64,000 nucleotides of DNA, from assembly GCA_902761665.1 (NCBI GenBank), contig CACWLA010000003.1, forward strand, positions 156,503 to 220,502. The letters are read 5' to 3'. The translations under genes and the position numbers were made by a program. This document shows, in pieces, positions 36,867 through 46,194 of this stretch. The DNA is from an uncultured Lachnospiraceae bacterium. GTDB taxonomy: Bacteria > Bacillota > Clostridia > Lachnospirales > Lachnospiraceae. Within the stretch, counting starts at the first letter, position 1; each line of letters begins with the position of its first letter. The notes below the pieces were generated by a model, which did no database searches, was not told where the DNA came from, and saw only the letters and a list, made by a program, of their open reading frames with translations.

Positions 36867-37460
36867 GTGGCAGTTAATCGTGTTCCCGTATTAAAAGAAT
36901 GCAGGGCTCTCGACCTCGATCCGGTTTATCTCGGCATCGACAAGAAGTCACACAGAAATACCAAGAGATCCAATAAGAAGACCAGTGAATACGGCCTGCA
37001 GCTTCGTGAGAAGCAGAAAGCCAAGTTCATTTACGGCGTATTGGAGAAGCCGTTCAGAAATTATTATGAGAAGGCCTCGCAGATGAAGGGCATGGTCGGT
37101 GAAAACCTGATGATCCTTCTGGAAACGAGACTGGATAATGTGCTGTTCCGTGCCGGCCTCGGCCGGACCCGTCGTGAGACGCGTCAGATCGTGGATCACA
37201 GGGAAGTCCTTGTCAACGGAAAGTGCGTCAACATTCCGTCCTACCGCGTGAAAGCCGGCGACGTGATCGAGATCAAGGAAGACGCGAAGGAATCCCAGCG
37301 CTTCAAAGACATCGTGGAGACCACTCAGGGCCGCGGCGTTGCTGCCTGGCTTCAGAGCGATCTGGAAGCCCGCAAGGTCACCATCCTGCAGCTGCCCACC
37401 CGCGAGATGATCGACGTTCCGGTCGACGAAATGCTTATCGTTGAGTTGTACTCCAAGTAA
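36867..37460 (+). CDS. rpsD: 30S ribosomal protein S4
   Basis: A 197 aa protein that starts 30S assembly, from a GTG preceded by TGGAGGTAG. It has the S4 domain ([51 protein letters not shown]) and C-terminal [20 protein letters not shown]. The four-Cys zinc site of some S4 forms is absent. S4 can autoregulate alpha operons. Confidence 0.98.
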   Translation: MAVNRVPVLKECRALDLDPVYLGIDKKSHRNTKRSNKKTSEYGLQLREKQKAKFIYGVLEKPFRNYYEKASQMKGMVGENLMILLETRLDNVLFRAGLGRTRRETRQIVDHREVLVNGKCVNIPSYRVKAGDVIEIKEDAKESQRFKDIVETTQGRGVAAWLQSDLEARKVTILQLPTREMIDVPVDEMLIVELYSK

Positions 37461-37498
37461 TTCAGAGTAAGCCCGCACAAATTCCGGAAGGAGCACAC

Positions 37499-38458
37499 AT
37501 GTTAGATTTTGAAAAGCCCAATATTGAAATCGCTGAGATCTCCGAAGACAAGACCTATGGCCGTTTTGTCGTAGAGCCTCTGGAAAGAGGTTACGGCATC
37601 ACACTGGGCAATTCGCTGCGCAGGATCATGCTTTCCTCGCTTCCCGGATCGGCGGTGAGCCAGGTCAAATTTGGCGGCGTACTGCATGAATTTACCACGA
37701 TCCCGGGCGTTAAGGAAGATGTGACGGAAATCGTCCTCAACCTGAAGAGCCTCGCGATCAAGAGCAACAGTGATTCCGTGGAGCCCCGGATGGGTTACAT
37801 TGATGTGACCGGCGAGTGCGTCGTCACCGCAGCTGACATCAAACTGGATTCCGACCTTGAGATCATGAACCCCGACCTGGTCATTGCGACCCTGTCCGGC
37901 GGTGCGGATACTCATTTTACGGCCGAGATCACCATCACCAAGGGCCGCGGCTACGTCAGCGCCGATCGGAACAAGGGTGAAGAAATGCCTCTCGGGGCCA
38001 TCGCCGTGGATTCCGTTTACACGCCCATCGAGCGCGTAAATGCCACCGTGGAAAATACCCGTGTCGGCAAGATCACCGATTTCGACAAGCTGACCCTCGA
38101 GGTGTGGACCAACGGCACCCTCGCTCCCGACGATGCGGTGAGCCTGGCGGCCAAGGTCATGAGCGAACACCTGTCTCTCTTCATCAACCTGTCCGAAAGC
38201 GCCAAGAGCGAAGAGGTCATGGTCGAGAAGGCCAACACGGAGAAGGAAAAGGCTCTGGAGATGAACATCGACGAGCTGGAACTTTCCGTCAGATCCTTCA
38301 ACTGCCTGAAGAGGGCCGGCATCAACACCGTTGAGGAACTTTGCAATCATACGCCTGAAGACATGATGAAGGTTCGGAATCTGGGCCGCAAGTCGCTGGA
38401 AGAAGTTCTGGCGAAGCTGAAAGAGCTCGGCCTTGAGCTGAACAGCGGCGAACAATAA
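37499..38458 (+). CDS. rpoA: RNA polymerase alpha subunit
   Basis: A 319 aa subunit. N-terminal assembly domain (about 1-230) has [25 protein letters not shown] and the [13 protein letters not shown] region; the C-terminal domain (about 250-312) shows [45 protein letters not shown], the part that touches activators and UP elements. Normal length. Confidence 0.99.
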   Translation: MLDFEKPNIEIAEISEDKTYGRFVVEPLERGYGITLGNSLRRIMLSSLPGSAVSQVKFGGVLHEFTTIPGVKEDVTEIVLNLKSLAIKSNSDSVEPRMGYIDVTGECVVTAADIKLDSDLEIMNPDLVIATLSGGADTHFTAEITITKGRGYVSADRNKGEEMPLGAIAVDSVYTPIERVNATVENTRVGKITDFDKLTLEVWTNGTLAPDDAVSLAAKVMSEHLSLFINLSESAKSEEVMVEKANTEKEKALEMNIDELELSVRSFNCLKRAGINTVEELCNHTPEDMMKVRNLGRKSLEEVLAKLKELGLELNSGEQ

Positions 38459-38481
38459 GGGAATATTTCGGAGGAAATAAA

Positions 38482-39006
38482 ATGGCACATTACAGAAAGC
38501 TTGGCAGAACGGCCAGCCAGCGCAAAGCCATGCTCAGGAGCCTTACCACTTCTTTGCTGCTGCACGGGAAGATCGAAACGACCGAGACCCGCGCCAAGGA
38601 AGTCCGCAAGATCGCTGAGAAGTACATTGCGCTTGCCGTAAAAGAAAAAGACAACTTCGAGACCGTGACCGTACAGGCCAAGGTCGCGAAGAAAGATAAA
38701 GACGGAAACCGCGTCAAGACTGTCGTTGACGGCAAGAAGGTCACCGAATTCGAGACCATCGAGAAGACCATCAAGAAGGACAGCCCTTCCCGCCTGCACG
38801 CCCGCCGCGAGATGCTGCAGTATCTCTACGGGGCGAAGACTCCGGACGCCAAAGGCCGGAAGATGGTGGAAGTTGACCTGGTCGGAAAGATGTTCGACGA
38901 GATCGCGCCGAAGTACGTCAACCGTCAGGGCGGTTACACCCGCATTACCAAGATCGGCCCTCGCCGCGGCGACGCTGCGATGATGGTCCTGCTGGAACTG
39001 GTCTGA
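38482..39006 (+). CDS. rplQ: 50S ribosomal protein L17, long form
   Basis: A 174 aa L17, against the usual 115-130. The N-terminal [48 protein letters not shown] and C-terminal [28 protein letters not shown] are standard. Between them, about residues 52-100, is an extra Lys/Asp/Val-rich stretch ([22 protein letters not shown]...) known from Lachnospiraceae. Last gene of the supercluster. Confidence 0.97.
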   Translation: MAHYRKLGRTASQRKAMLRSLTTSLLLHGKIETTETRAKEVRKIAEKYIALAVKEKDNFETVTVQAKVAKKDKDGNRVKTVVDGKKVTEFETIEKTIKKDSPSRLHARREMLQYLYGAKTPDAKGRKMVEVDLVGKMFDEIAPKYVNRQGGYTRITKIGPRRGDAAMMVLLELV

Positions 39007-39022
39007 TCTTTTGCATGGAAAC

Positions 39023-39060
39023 ATACCGGGAAGGGCTGCGGCTTTTCCCGGTATTCTTAT
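39023..39060 (+). terminator. Probable terminator of the ribosomal supercluster
   Basis: ATACCGGGAA (39023-39032) pairs with TTCCCGGTAT (39045-39054), then TCTTAT. The T run is weak. Confidence 0.6.
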
Positions 39061-39137
39061 GGGCGGAGCCGGATGAGACCCATACATGCCTGTAAAGGCA
39101 GCGGACAGGCCCGGCTGCCGCATGAAAGGAGGCAGCA

Positions 39138-40352
39138 ATGCCGCTCGGACTGATCGACAAACTGAAACCGTCGGATAAGGAAAACCTGCTGGACTACATC
39201 CTCTGGGTCGGCGACATGGACTTCGTGCAGTACCCCTTCAGGGATGCGGACGCCCTGGTCCTCTGCATGCTGTCGTATTTCGACATGAAAATGCTCTTCG
39301 AGGACGGCCGGGAGGAAGTCCTGCTGAAGAAACTTTTGCCGCATGTCGAATACGGAAGCTCCAGACCGCAGATCACAGGTCCTGACGGCGGCAGTTCAGA
39401 CATCGCGAAAGCGGCCTGCCGTTCGAAGCGTTTCGGCAGCCTGAACGTGAGGAATCACGTGGATCTGCTGCAGACGGAGCCGCCGCTGCAGTTCGCAGCC
39501 ATGACCTTCCACGACGGGCAGGGGATGGATTTCCTCGCGTACCGCGGTACGGATTCGTCGCTTGCCGGCTGGAAGGAAGACTGCATGATCGCCTTCACGG
39601 AGACGGACGCGCAGCACATGGCGGCTGACTACGCGCACCGGGTCCTGCCAACGGCCAACCGTTGGATCCTGGGCGGCCACTCCAAAGGCGCCAATCAGGT
39701 CATTTACGCGGCAGCGCATCTTTCCGACGAAGAACTGTCGAAGGTCAGGCGGATCTACATGCTGGACGGTCCCGGCTTCTGCACGGAGATCATCGACGAA
39801 GGCCGCATGACGCGGATAGAGCCGCTCGTTACCGCGGTCATCCCCGAATTCGACATGATCGGACAGCTTTTCGAACCGGTCATCACGGATACGCGCGTGA
39901 TCCGGAGCGCCAATCCCGAAGGCCTCGGGCAGCACGCCCTGGCTTCATGGCTGGTCGATCACGGGAACCTTTCGTCAGGGAAACTGAGTGAGCGCGCTGA
40001 CCGCATGATGAAAGTCGTGAACGAATGGATCGCCGACATGTCCATGGACGAGCGGAAGATCTTCGTGGAGGAACTCTTCGACGCTTTCGGTACGGGCGGA
40101 ACGCAGAACCTGAGCGAGATCACGGCGGAGCGCTTCGGGGCGGTCATCGTCGAGCTGAACCGCAGCAGCAAGGTCACGAAGAAGATCTTCGCGGATCTGC
40201 CGAAGAAGCTGATCAATGATCTGTTTAAGGACGTAAAACCGCTTCCCGACTTCCTGAAAGACGTTAAGTCACCTCTCCCGGACCTTGCAGAACGGATCAG
40301 AGGCGGAAAGAAGGCGGAAAAAGACGAAAATGCCAAAGGCGAAAAGGCCTGA
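39138..40352 (+). CDS. Mbeg1-like (DUF2974) alpha/beta hydrolase
   Basis: A 404 aa lipase-like protein. The region at about 115-260 has the hydrolase features: FLAYRGTD (oxyanion strand), the nucleophile elbow GGHSKGANQ with Ser about residue 181, and an aspartate in YMLDGPGF or EFDMIG. No signal peptide is seen, so it is probably cytoplasmic. The C-terminal 130 residues are helical and end in a Lys/Glu-rich tail (RGGKKAEKDENAKGEKA). Proteins of this family are common in Lachnospiraceae, with no settled substrate. Monocistronic, with terminators on both sides. Confidence 0.85.
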   Translation: MPLGLIDKLKPSDKENLLDYILWVGDMDFVQYPFRDADALVLCMLSYFDMKMLFEDGREEVLLKKLLPHVEYGSSRPQITGPDGGSSDIAKAACRSKRFGSLNVRNHVDLLQTEPPLQFAAMTFHDGQGMDFLAYRGTDSSLAGWKEDCMIAFTETDAQHMAADYAHRVLPTANRWILGGHSKGANQVIYAAAHLSDEELSKVRRIYMLDGPGFCTEIIDEGRMTRIEPLVTAVIPEFDMIGQLFEPVITDTRVIRSANPEGLGQHALASWLVDHGNLSSGKLSERADRMMKVVNEWIADMSMDERKIFVEELFDAFGTGGTQNLSEITAERFGAVIVELNRSSKVTKKIFADLPKKLINDLFKDVKPLPDFLKDVKSPLPDLAERIRGGKKAEKDENAKGEKA

Positions 40353-40381
40353 GGCGGCAGCACCCGCTGCCGGAGCCAAAT

Positions 40382-40412
40382 AAAACGAGGCGCTTCATGC
40401 GCCTCGTTTTTT
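40382..40412. terminator. Bidirectional terminator
   Basis: AAAACGAGGCGC, TTCAT loop, GCGCCTCGTTTTTT, between convergent Mbeg1-like and ABC permease genes. Confidence 0.9.
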
Positions 40413-40428
40413 GTACCGGACCGATGAT

Positions 40429-41412
40429 TTACCGGTCTTCGCGGAAGTAGTTTAGGCCCAGGTGAGCCGGCGGCTGGTTCTCGCGGCGGTCGTGCACGCT
40501 CGAGAGTACCAGGACGAGGATCGTGACCACGTAAGGCGCCATTTTAATGACTTCTTTGGCCGCTGAGGAAAGCCCCGGGATCAGCACGGCACAGATGTAC
40601 AGGCCGCCGAAGACGAAGGAGCACCAGATGGCTCTGGCAGGTTTCCACAGGGCGAAGATGACGATCGCGATGGCCAGCCAGCCGCGGTCGCCGAAGCCGT
40701 TGTTGGTCCAGGTACCGCCGGTGTAGTCCATGACGAAGTACAGACCGCCGAGACCGGCGATCATGCCGCCGAGCAGGGTGGAGAGATATTTGTATTTCGT
40801 GACGTTGATGCCTGCGGCGTCTGCCGTGGCGGGGTTTTCGCCGACCGCCCGGAGGTTCAGGCCGGTGCGCGTCTTATTCAGGAAATGATGCACGAGCAGG
40901 GCAACGATCACGGCCAGGTAGGCCAGGAAGCCGTAACTGAAGAAGATCTCGCCGAAGACGCCCAGCTTATCCGCGAAGGGCGGATAGGCCTTATACCATT
41001 TGCCGATGGTCAGCAGGGAGATGGAACCGCTCTCTCCGAAGAAGGACAGAAGGGATCCGCCCAGGAAGTTGCCGACGCCCGTACCGAAGGTGGTCAGAGC
41101 AAGGCCTGTCACGTTCTGGTTCGCGCGGAGCGTGACCGTCAGGAAGCAGTAGATGAGCGCCATCAGGCCGCTGCCGACGAAGGAGCACACGAGCGGGATC
41201 AGGATGCACAGAAGAGCCACCGGCCGTTCGCAGAAGTGCTCGTAGAGATAGCCGCCCACGATGCCTGAGATGCCGCCCACGTACATGATGCCGGGGATGC
41301 CCAGGTTCAGATGGCCGCTCTTTTCCGTCAGGATCTCACCGGTCGCGCCGAACAGGAGCGGAATGCCCTGGACGATGGAGGAGTGCAGGAATGAAGCAAG
41401 GACCGTTAACAT
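40429..41412 (-). CDS. BMP-type ABC transporter permease 2 (NupQ-like)
   Basis: A 327 aa hydrophobic permease of the branched-chain amino acid/nucleoside permease family (BPD_transp_2). Conserved FGATGEILTEKSGHLNLGIPGIMYVGG near the N-terminus and TGLNLRAVGENPATADAAGINV in the coupling region are typical of partners of BMP binding proteins. It abuts the previous permease with no gap. With it and the ATPase it forms the membrane part of a probable purine nucleoside importer. Confidence 0.93.
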   Translation of the reverse strand: MLTVLASFLHSSIVQGIPLLFGATGEILTEKSGHLNLGIPGIMYVGGISGIVGGYLYEHFCERPVALLCILIPLVCSFVGSGLMALIYCFLTVTLRANQNVTGLALTTFGTGVGNFLGGSLLSFFGESGSISLLTIGKWYKAYPPFADKLGVFGEIFFSYGFLAYLAVIVALLVHHFLNKTRTGLNLRAVGENPATADAAGINVTKYKYLSTLLGGMIAGLGGLYFVMDYTGGTWTNNGFGDRGWLAIAIVIFALWKPARAIWCSFVFGGLYICAVLIPGLSSAAKEVIKMAPYVVTILVLVLSSVHDRRENQPPAHLGLNYFREDR

Positions 41413-42570
41413 TTATTTGCCCTCCTTTCCTTTGTGGCGGAACATGATCCGGTAATTAAGGAAGAATTCGCAGCCGATGATGAAGAAAAGAATGATGCCG
41501 GTGGCGATGTCTGCGATGTCGCTCGAGAGGCGGAAGGCCTGTGCGATCTCGCCGGCGCCCTTCTGCAGGAACTCGATCAGAAGGCTCGTCAGGATCATCA
41601 CGAAGGGATTGAATTTCGCGAGCCAGGAGACCAGCACGGCGGTGAAGCCGTTGCCTCCTGCCAGAGTACTGGAAACGGTGTGTGCACTGCCTGCCATCAG
41701 CAGGAAGCCGGCGAGGCCGGCAAGGCAGCCGGAGAGTGCGGCGGTGCGGACGATGACCTTCCGGACATTGATGCCGATGTAGCGTGCGGTATTTTCGCTC
41801 TCGCCCACGACGGCGATCTCGTAACCGTGCTTGCTGTACTTGAGGTAAACATACATGAATACGGTCAGCAGGCCGACAACGATGATGTTCAGCGCGTATT
41901 TCTGACCGAAGACTGTAGGCAGCCAGCCGTTGTTGCTCTTGCTGTTCATGATGCCGAGAACGCCGGAGCCGCTCGGGACCCAGATCGCAATCATGGTGTT
42001 CACGAGCTGGATGGCCACGTAGTTCATCATCAGGGTAAAGAGTGTCTCGTTGGTGCCGAAGCGGGCCTTGAAGAGGGCGGGAATGCCGGCCCAGACGATG
42101 CCGGAAAGGAGCGCCGCGCCGAGCATCAGGAGGATCAGCAGGCTGCTCGGGAGCTTATCGCCGATGTAGAACATCAGGGCGCCGCTCGAAAGAGCGCCGA
42201 TCAGGACCTGGCCTTCCGCGCCGAGGTTCCAGAAGCGCATCTTGAAGGCAGGAGTCACCGCAAGCGCGATGCACAGCAGCATGGCCGTGTTCTGCAGCAG
42301 CACCCAGAACTTGCGCTTCGTGGAGAAACTGCCGTCGAACATGGACTTGTATACGGCAAGAGGGTTCAGCCCGGTAAGCCAGTGGATGATCAGGGCGTTG
42401 ACGAGCAGGGCGAGCAGTATCGCGATAAGGCGGATGCCCCAGGCTTTCAGCTTCGGGATGTCCGCGCGCTTGACGATGTGGAACAGGGGCTCGCGGATCT
42501 TTTCTTCGGCGGCAGGCGCAGGAGCTGCAGCCTTTTCGGGCGCCGGATCCATGTTCTTCAGATCACTCAT
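41413..42570 (-). CDS. BMP-type ABC transporter permease 1 (NupP-like)
   Basis: A 385 aa permease. The first 45 residues are a charged, Ala/Pro-rich cytoplasmic leader, followed by about ten hydrophobic segments. FWNLGAEGQVLIGALSSGALMF and EIAVVGESENTARYIGINVRKV are the family motifs. Its start overlaps the ATPase stop by 8 nt and its stop directly precedes the next ATG, so all three are translationally linked. Confidence 0.93.
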   Translation of the reverse strand: MSDLKNMDPAPEKAAAPAPAAEEKIREPLFHIVKRADIPKLKAWGIRLIAILLALLVNALIIHWLTGLNPLAVYKSMFDGSFSTKRKFWVLLQNTAMLLCIALAVTPAFKMRFWNLGAEGQVLIGALSSGALMFYIGDKLPSSLLILLMLGAALLSGIVWAGIPALFKARFGTNETLFTLMMNYVAIQLVNTMIAIWVPSGSGVLGIMNSKSNNGWLPTVFGQKYALNIIVVGLLTVFMYVYLKYSKHGYEIAVVGESENTARYIGINVRKVIVRTAALSGCLAGLAGFLLMAGSAHTVSSTLAGGNGFTAVLVSWLAKFNPFVMILTSLLIEFLQKGAGEIAQAFRLSSDIADIATGIILFFIIGCEFFLNYRIMFRHKGKEGK

Positions 42571-44125
42571 GCTTTTCCCCTCCTTCCTCGTGCGCTTCTT
42601 CTTCGCCGTGGCCGCCTTTCGTCATCAGGAGGCCGATCTCTTCCTTGGTGGCGGTCCGTCCGTCGACGATGCCGGTGACGCGTCCCGAACCGATGACCAT
42701 GATCCGGTCACACAGTTCCAGCAGAACGTCCAGGTCTTCGCCGACGAAGATCACGGCCACGCCGCTTTCCTTCTGGGCGTTCAGCAGATTGTAAATGGTG
42801 TAGGACGAGTTGATGTCCAGGCCGCGGACGGGGTAGGCTGCCATGAAGACAGTTGGCGCCGCGGCGATCTCACGTCCGACCAGGATCTTCTGTACGTTGC
42901 CGCCCGAAAGGCGCCGGACCGGCGTGCTCGTGCCGGGAGTAACGACTTCGAGCTGGGCGATGATCTTTTCAGCGAGTGTCTTCGGGCTCTTTCTCTCCAC
43001 GAAGAGGCTGCGGCCCTTGGAGTAGCTCCGGAGCATCATGTTGTCCACGAGGTCCATGTCGCCCACGAGGCCCATGCCCAGGCGGTCTTCGGGGACGAAG
43101 GAGAGGCGGACACCCAGGTCGCGGATCTCCAGCGGGGTCTTGTTCCGCAGGTCTTCGTCCAAGCCGGTCTTCGGATCGTGGTAGATGATGCTGCCGTCCC
43201 CGACCTTCTGCAGGCCGGCGATGGCTTCGAGAAGCTCTCTCTGGCCGCTGCCGGCAATGCCGGCAATGCCGAGGATCTCGCCGGATCGGGCGACGAAGGA
43301 AACGTCGTCCAGCACCTTCACGCCTTCGCGGTTCACCGCATCCAGTTTGGTGACGGTCAGGCGGTCCTGCGGATCCTTCGGTTCTGCCCGCTCGATGTTC
43401 AGGCTGACTTTCTTGCCCACCATCATTTCGGTGAGTTCGTTCTCATTGGTGTCCTTCGTGAGGACCGTACCGATATATTCGCCCTTACGCAGCACGGCGA
43501 CCTTGTCGGACAGCGACAGCACCTCGTGCAGCTTGTGGGTGATGATGATCACGGCCTTGCCGGCGTCCCGCATGCGGCGGAGCACCGCGAACAGCTTGCG
43601 GGTCTCCTGCGGGGTAAGCACGGCCGTGGGTTCGTCGAGGATAAGGATGTCCGCGCCGCGGTACAGGACCTTGATGATCTCCACGGTCTGCTTCTCCGAG
43701 ACGGACATTTCATAGATCTTTTTGGTCGGGTCGATCTCGAAACCGTAGGTTTCGCTGATCTGCCGGACCTTCTCATTGACCTTCGAAAGGTCGAAGCGTT
43801 CTTTTTCTTCCAGTCCCAGAACGATGTTTTCTGCAGCGGAGAAGACGTCCACCAGCTTGAAATGCTGATGGATCATGCCGATCTTATAGCGGAACGCGTC
43901 CTTGGGAGAGGCGATGACGACTTCATTGCCGTCGATCATGATCTGGCCGGAGTCGGGGTAATAGATCCCGGCGATCATGTTCATGAGGGTGGTTTTGCCG
44001 CTGCCGTTTTCACCGAGGAGGGCGAGGATCTCACCGCGGTACGCGGAGAGGGAAACGTCCTTGTTGGCAATGACGCGGCCGAAGGTTTTCGTAATGTTTT
44101 TCAGTTCAATGGCAGGAACGGGCAC
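42563..44125 (-). CDS. BMP-type ABC transporter, duplicated ATPase (NupO-like)
   Basis: A 520 aa protein with two ABC domains in tandem. I chose the GTG at 44125 (MPVPAIELKNITKTFG) since AAGGAGAT is 7 nt upstream; longer readings cross the attenuator hairpin. Domain 1 has Walker A GENGSGKTT near 38-46, signature MSVSEKQTVEIIKVL and Walker B ILILDEPTAVL. Domain 2 has a degenerate Walker A (GIAGSGQRE) and signature LSGGNVQK, as in sugar and nucleoside importers. Energises the two permeases downstream. Confidence 0.94.
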   Translation of the reverse strand: MPVPAIELKNITKTFGRVIANKDVSLSAYRGEILALLGENGSGKTTLMNMIAGIYYPDSGQIMIDGNEVVIASPKDAFRYKIGMIHQHFKLVDVFSAAENIVLGLEEKERFDLSKVNEKVRQISETYGFEIDPTKKIYEMSVSEKQTVEIIKVLYRGADILILDEPTAVLTPQETRKLFAVLRRMRDAGKAVIIITHKLHEVLSLSDKVAVLRKGEYIGTVLTKDTNENELTEMMVGKKVSLNIERAEPKDPQDRLTVTKLDAVNREGVKVLDDVSFVARSGEILGIAGIAGSGQRELLEAIAGLQKVGDGSIIYHDPKTGLDEDLRNKTPLEIRDLGVRLSFVPEDRLGMGLVGDMDLVDNMMLRSYSKGRSLFVERKSPKTLAEKIIAQLEVVTPGTSTPVRRLSGGNVQKILVGREIAAAPTVFMAAYPVRGLDINSSYTIYNLLNAQKESGVAVIFVGEDLDVLLELCDRIMVIGSGRVTGIVDGRTATKEEIGLLMTKGGHGEEEAHEEGGEKHE

Positions 44126-44161
44126 GGGATATCTCCTTCGGATATTTGGCTGAAAAAACGG

Positions 44162-44190
44162 AAAAGGGGCGGAGGTCATCCCTCCGCCCC
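44162..44190 (-). terminator. Attenuator hairpin between BMP and ATPase genes
   Basis: On the minus strand GGGGCGGAGG and CCTCCGCCCC pair around GATGA, followed by TTTTCCGTTTTTT. Partial termination here would give more binding protein than transporter. Confidence 0.75.
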
Positions 44191-44203
44191 CGCGGTGCGG
44201 AAA

Positions 44204-45475
44204 TTATTTGTCGTCGATGCCGTCGATGCGGATATCGAAGTAAGGGGCGGAGCGGAACTGCTCGCCGGATTCAATGAAGGCACCGTCGATGATGACGTTG
44301 GTCTCAGGCTTGAAATCGCCCATGTCCTGAACGTCAGCCAGGTATTCGGTGAGGTGTGCGCCGTTCAGGGTCCAGTTCTTGGTATCGAAGACCTTCAGGG
44401 TGCCGGCCTTGAGTTCGGCCATGGCCTTGTCGATGGCTTCCTGGGTGCCGGCGGCAGCAGCCTTGGTGTTCAGTTCGGTCAGTTCGACGGAACCGGTGGC
44501 GAAGGTGCCGCACCAGTCGGTGGCGAAGCTTTCGCCCTTGGCAACGGCTTCGATGACCATCTTGTAGTAAGGCGCCCAGTTGATCTTGGAGGAGATCAGA
44601 GCGGTGTTCGGGCCGAGGTTGATGGTGGACACGTTGTAGGCAACGTTCGGAACACCCTTTTCTTCGCAGGCCTTGGGAGCGCCTTCGGAGTCAGCGTGCT
44701 GGGACAGAAGGACGCAGCCGTCGCCGATCAGCTTCAGAGCGGCTTCTTTCTCAAGCGCGATATCGAACCAGCTGTTGGTGTAGACGACCTTCATCGTGGC
44801 TTCCGGAACGATGCTGCGCACGCCCAGGAAGAAAGAGGTGAAACCGGAAACGACTTCGGCATAAGGGAAGGCGCCGACATAGCCGACCTTAGGGGCGGCA
44901 CCGGCCTTGACGAGTTCGGCAAGCTTCATGCCTGCGGCGATGCCGGCAAGGTAACGGCCTTCATAGATGGCGGCGAAAGCGTTGTGATAGTTGGGGATGT
45001 TCACGGTGCGGGACTGGGTACCGGTCGCGTGGCAGAACTGCACGTTCGGATAGTTCTTCGCGGCTTCGATCATGTAGGTCTCGTGACCGAAGGAGTCGGC
45101 GATGACGATGTTGCAGCCGGCATCGGCCATTTCTTCGGCGGTATCCTGGCATTCGGCACTTTCGGGAACGTTCCACTTGAAGATGAACTGGTCATCCTTC
45201 AGGCCGAGTTCCTTCTGAACCTGCAGGGCAGCCTGATAGAAGTTGTTGTCGTAGGTGGAAGAAGCCGGGTCGTGCAGGAAAATGAAGCCGACCTTGATGC
45301 TGCTGAGGTCCGCAGCCGGAGCCTGGGTGCTCTCGGGAGCCGGAGCCTGGGTGCTCTCGGGAGCCGGAGCCTGGGTGGTAGTGTCGGGAGCCTTGGTGGT
45401 CTCGTCCTTGCTGCCGCAGGCTGCCAGAGAAAGGATCATGGCAAGCGAGAGCAGAACAGCGATAAGTTTTTTCAT
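44204..45475 (-). CDS. BMP-family substrate-binding lipoprotein
   Basis: A 423 aa extracytoplasmic receptor. The signal ends in lipobox LAAC (Cys20). A flexible Thr/Pro/Gln/Ala linker of about residues 24-55 contains tandem APAPESTQ repeats. The BMP (PnrA/BmpA) domain follows: KVGFIFLHDPASSTYDNNFYQAA, HATGTQSRTVNIPNYHNAFAAIYEGRYLAGIAAG, and VAYNVSTI. PnrA-type proteins bind purine nucleosides, and the upstream riboswitch and xpt gene support that ligand class here. Unlike some BMP proteins it keeps normal length in the core. Confidence 0.94.
   Translation of the reverse strand: MKKLIAVLLSLAMILSLAACGSKDETTKAPDTTTQAPAPESTQAPAPESTQAPAADLSSIKVGFIFLHDPASSTYDNNFYQAALQVQKELGLKDDQFIFKWNVPESAECQDTAEEMADAGCNIVIADSFGHETYMIEAAKNYPNVQFCHATGTQSRTVNIPNYHNAFAAIYEGRYLAGIAAGMKLAELVKAGAAPKVGYVGAFPYAEVVSGFTSFFLGVRSIVPEATMKVVYTNSWFDIALEKEAALKLIGDGCVLLSQHADSEGAPKACEEKGVPNVAYNVSTINLGPNTALISSKINWAPYYKMVIEAVAKGESFATDWCGTFATGSVELTELNTKAAAAGTQEAIDKAMAELKAGTLKVFDTKNWTLNGAHLTEYLADVQDMGDFKPETNVIIDGAFIESGEQFRSAPYFDIRIDGIDDK
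45313..45376 (-). repeat. 24-nt tandem repeats in the BMP linker
   Basis: Two exact 24 nt units (45313-45336, 45337-45360) and a 16 nt partial third encode the APAPESTQ linker repeats. In frame, so copy number changes would only alter linker length. Confidence 0.85.
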
Positions 45476-45531
45476 GTTTTTCCTCCTGTGATGGATGGAT
45501 TATGTAATTTATTTGAAATTACATCCGTAAT

Positions 45532-46104
45532 TCAACGGCGGAAGGTGAGCGAATCCGATCCCATGGATTCGATGATGGCCAGAGATTCGACGCGGACGCC
45601 CTTCTTGCGGAGGTCGTCGCCGCCGTTCTGGAAGCCTTTTTCAATGGCGATGGCACAGCCGACGACTTCGGCACCGGCCGCCTTGGCCAGAGCGAAGAGC
45701 CCGTTCAGCGCTTCGCCCGTCGCGAGGAAATCATCGACCAGAAGGATCCGGTCGTTCGCGCTCAGGTAGTCGGCGGGCAGGACGGCGGTATAGTCGTTGC
45801 CGTGGGTGTAGGAATGGATGGGCGCCGTGAGGACCCGGCCGGAGACATTCGCGGACTCGCTCTTCTTCGCGAAGACGATCGGAACGCCCATGTAGACGGC
45901 CGCGGCAAAGGAAAGCGCGATGCCCGAAGCTTCGATGGTGAGGATCTTGGTCACGCCGTCCGCCTTGAAGCGGTTGGCGATCTCCTTGCCCAGTTCGAGC
46001 ATGAACGGGGTATCGATCTGCTGATTCAGGAAAGAACCGACTTTGAGGATGTTTCCGGGAAGGACCTGGCCTTCGGAGAGGATCTTTTGTTCGAGAGCTT
46101 CCAT
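45532..46104 (-). CDS. xpt: Xanthine phosphoribosyltransferase
   Basis: A 190 aa salvage enzyme converting xanthine and PRPP to XMP. Typical are MEALEQKILSEGQVLPGNILKVGSFLNQQIDTP at the N-terminus, KILTIEASGIALSFAAAVYMGVP, and the PRPP loop ILLVDDFLATGEALNGL. SD AAGGAGG stands 5 nt before the ATG. It is the first gene after a guanine riboswitch and its terminator, and the BMP/ABC genes follow after 56 nt, so import and salvage are probably one operon. Confidence 0.96.
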   Translation of the reverse strand: MEALEQKILSEGQVLPGNILKVGSFLNQQIDTPFMLELGKEIANRFKADGVTKILTIEASGIALSFAAAVYMGVPIVFAKKSESANVSGRVLTAPIHSYTHGNDYTAVLPADYLSANDRILLVDDFLATGEALNGLFALAKAAGAEVVGCAIAIEKGFQNGGDDLRKKGVRVESLAIIESMGSDSLTFRR

Positions 46105-46142
46105 GGGGCCTCCTTGAGGGGATAGATGAGCAGATGAATCGG

Positions 46143-46178
46143 AAAAGCGGGCGGATCCGTAAGATCTGCCCGCTTTTA
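46143..46178 (-). terminator. Riboswitch expression-platform terminator
   Basis: AAAAGCGGGC(A)GATC and GATC(C)GCCCGCTTTT arms with TTTTCC on the minus strand, between the guanine aptamer and xpt. Ligand binding should favour this hairpin and switch the operon off. Confidence 0.82.
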
Positions 46179-46194
46179 GAAAATATATAACAAA

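Noticed and set aside
45313-45376. Tandem repeats considered as a CRISPR or phase-variation tract
   Set aside because: Units are 24 nt, in frame, without spacers, and encode a linker; not CRISPR and unable to shift frame.
42242-45769. A 1175-codon open frame on the plus strand
   Set aside because: It lies antisense to the BMP gene and the ABC ATPase, both of which have full family motifs. Long antisense frames are expected in GC-rich coding sequence.
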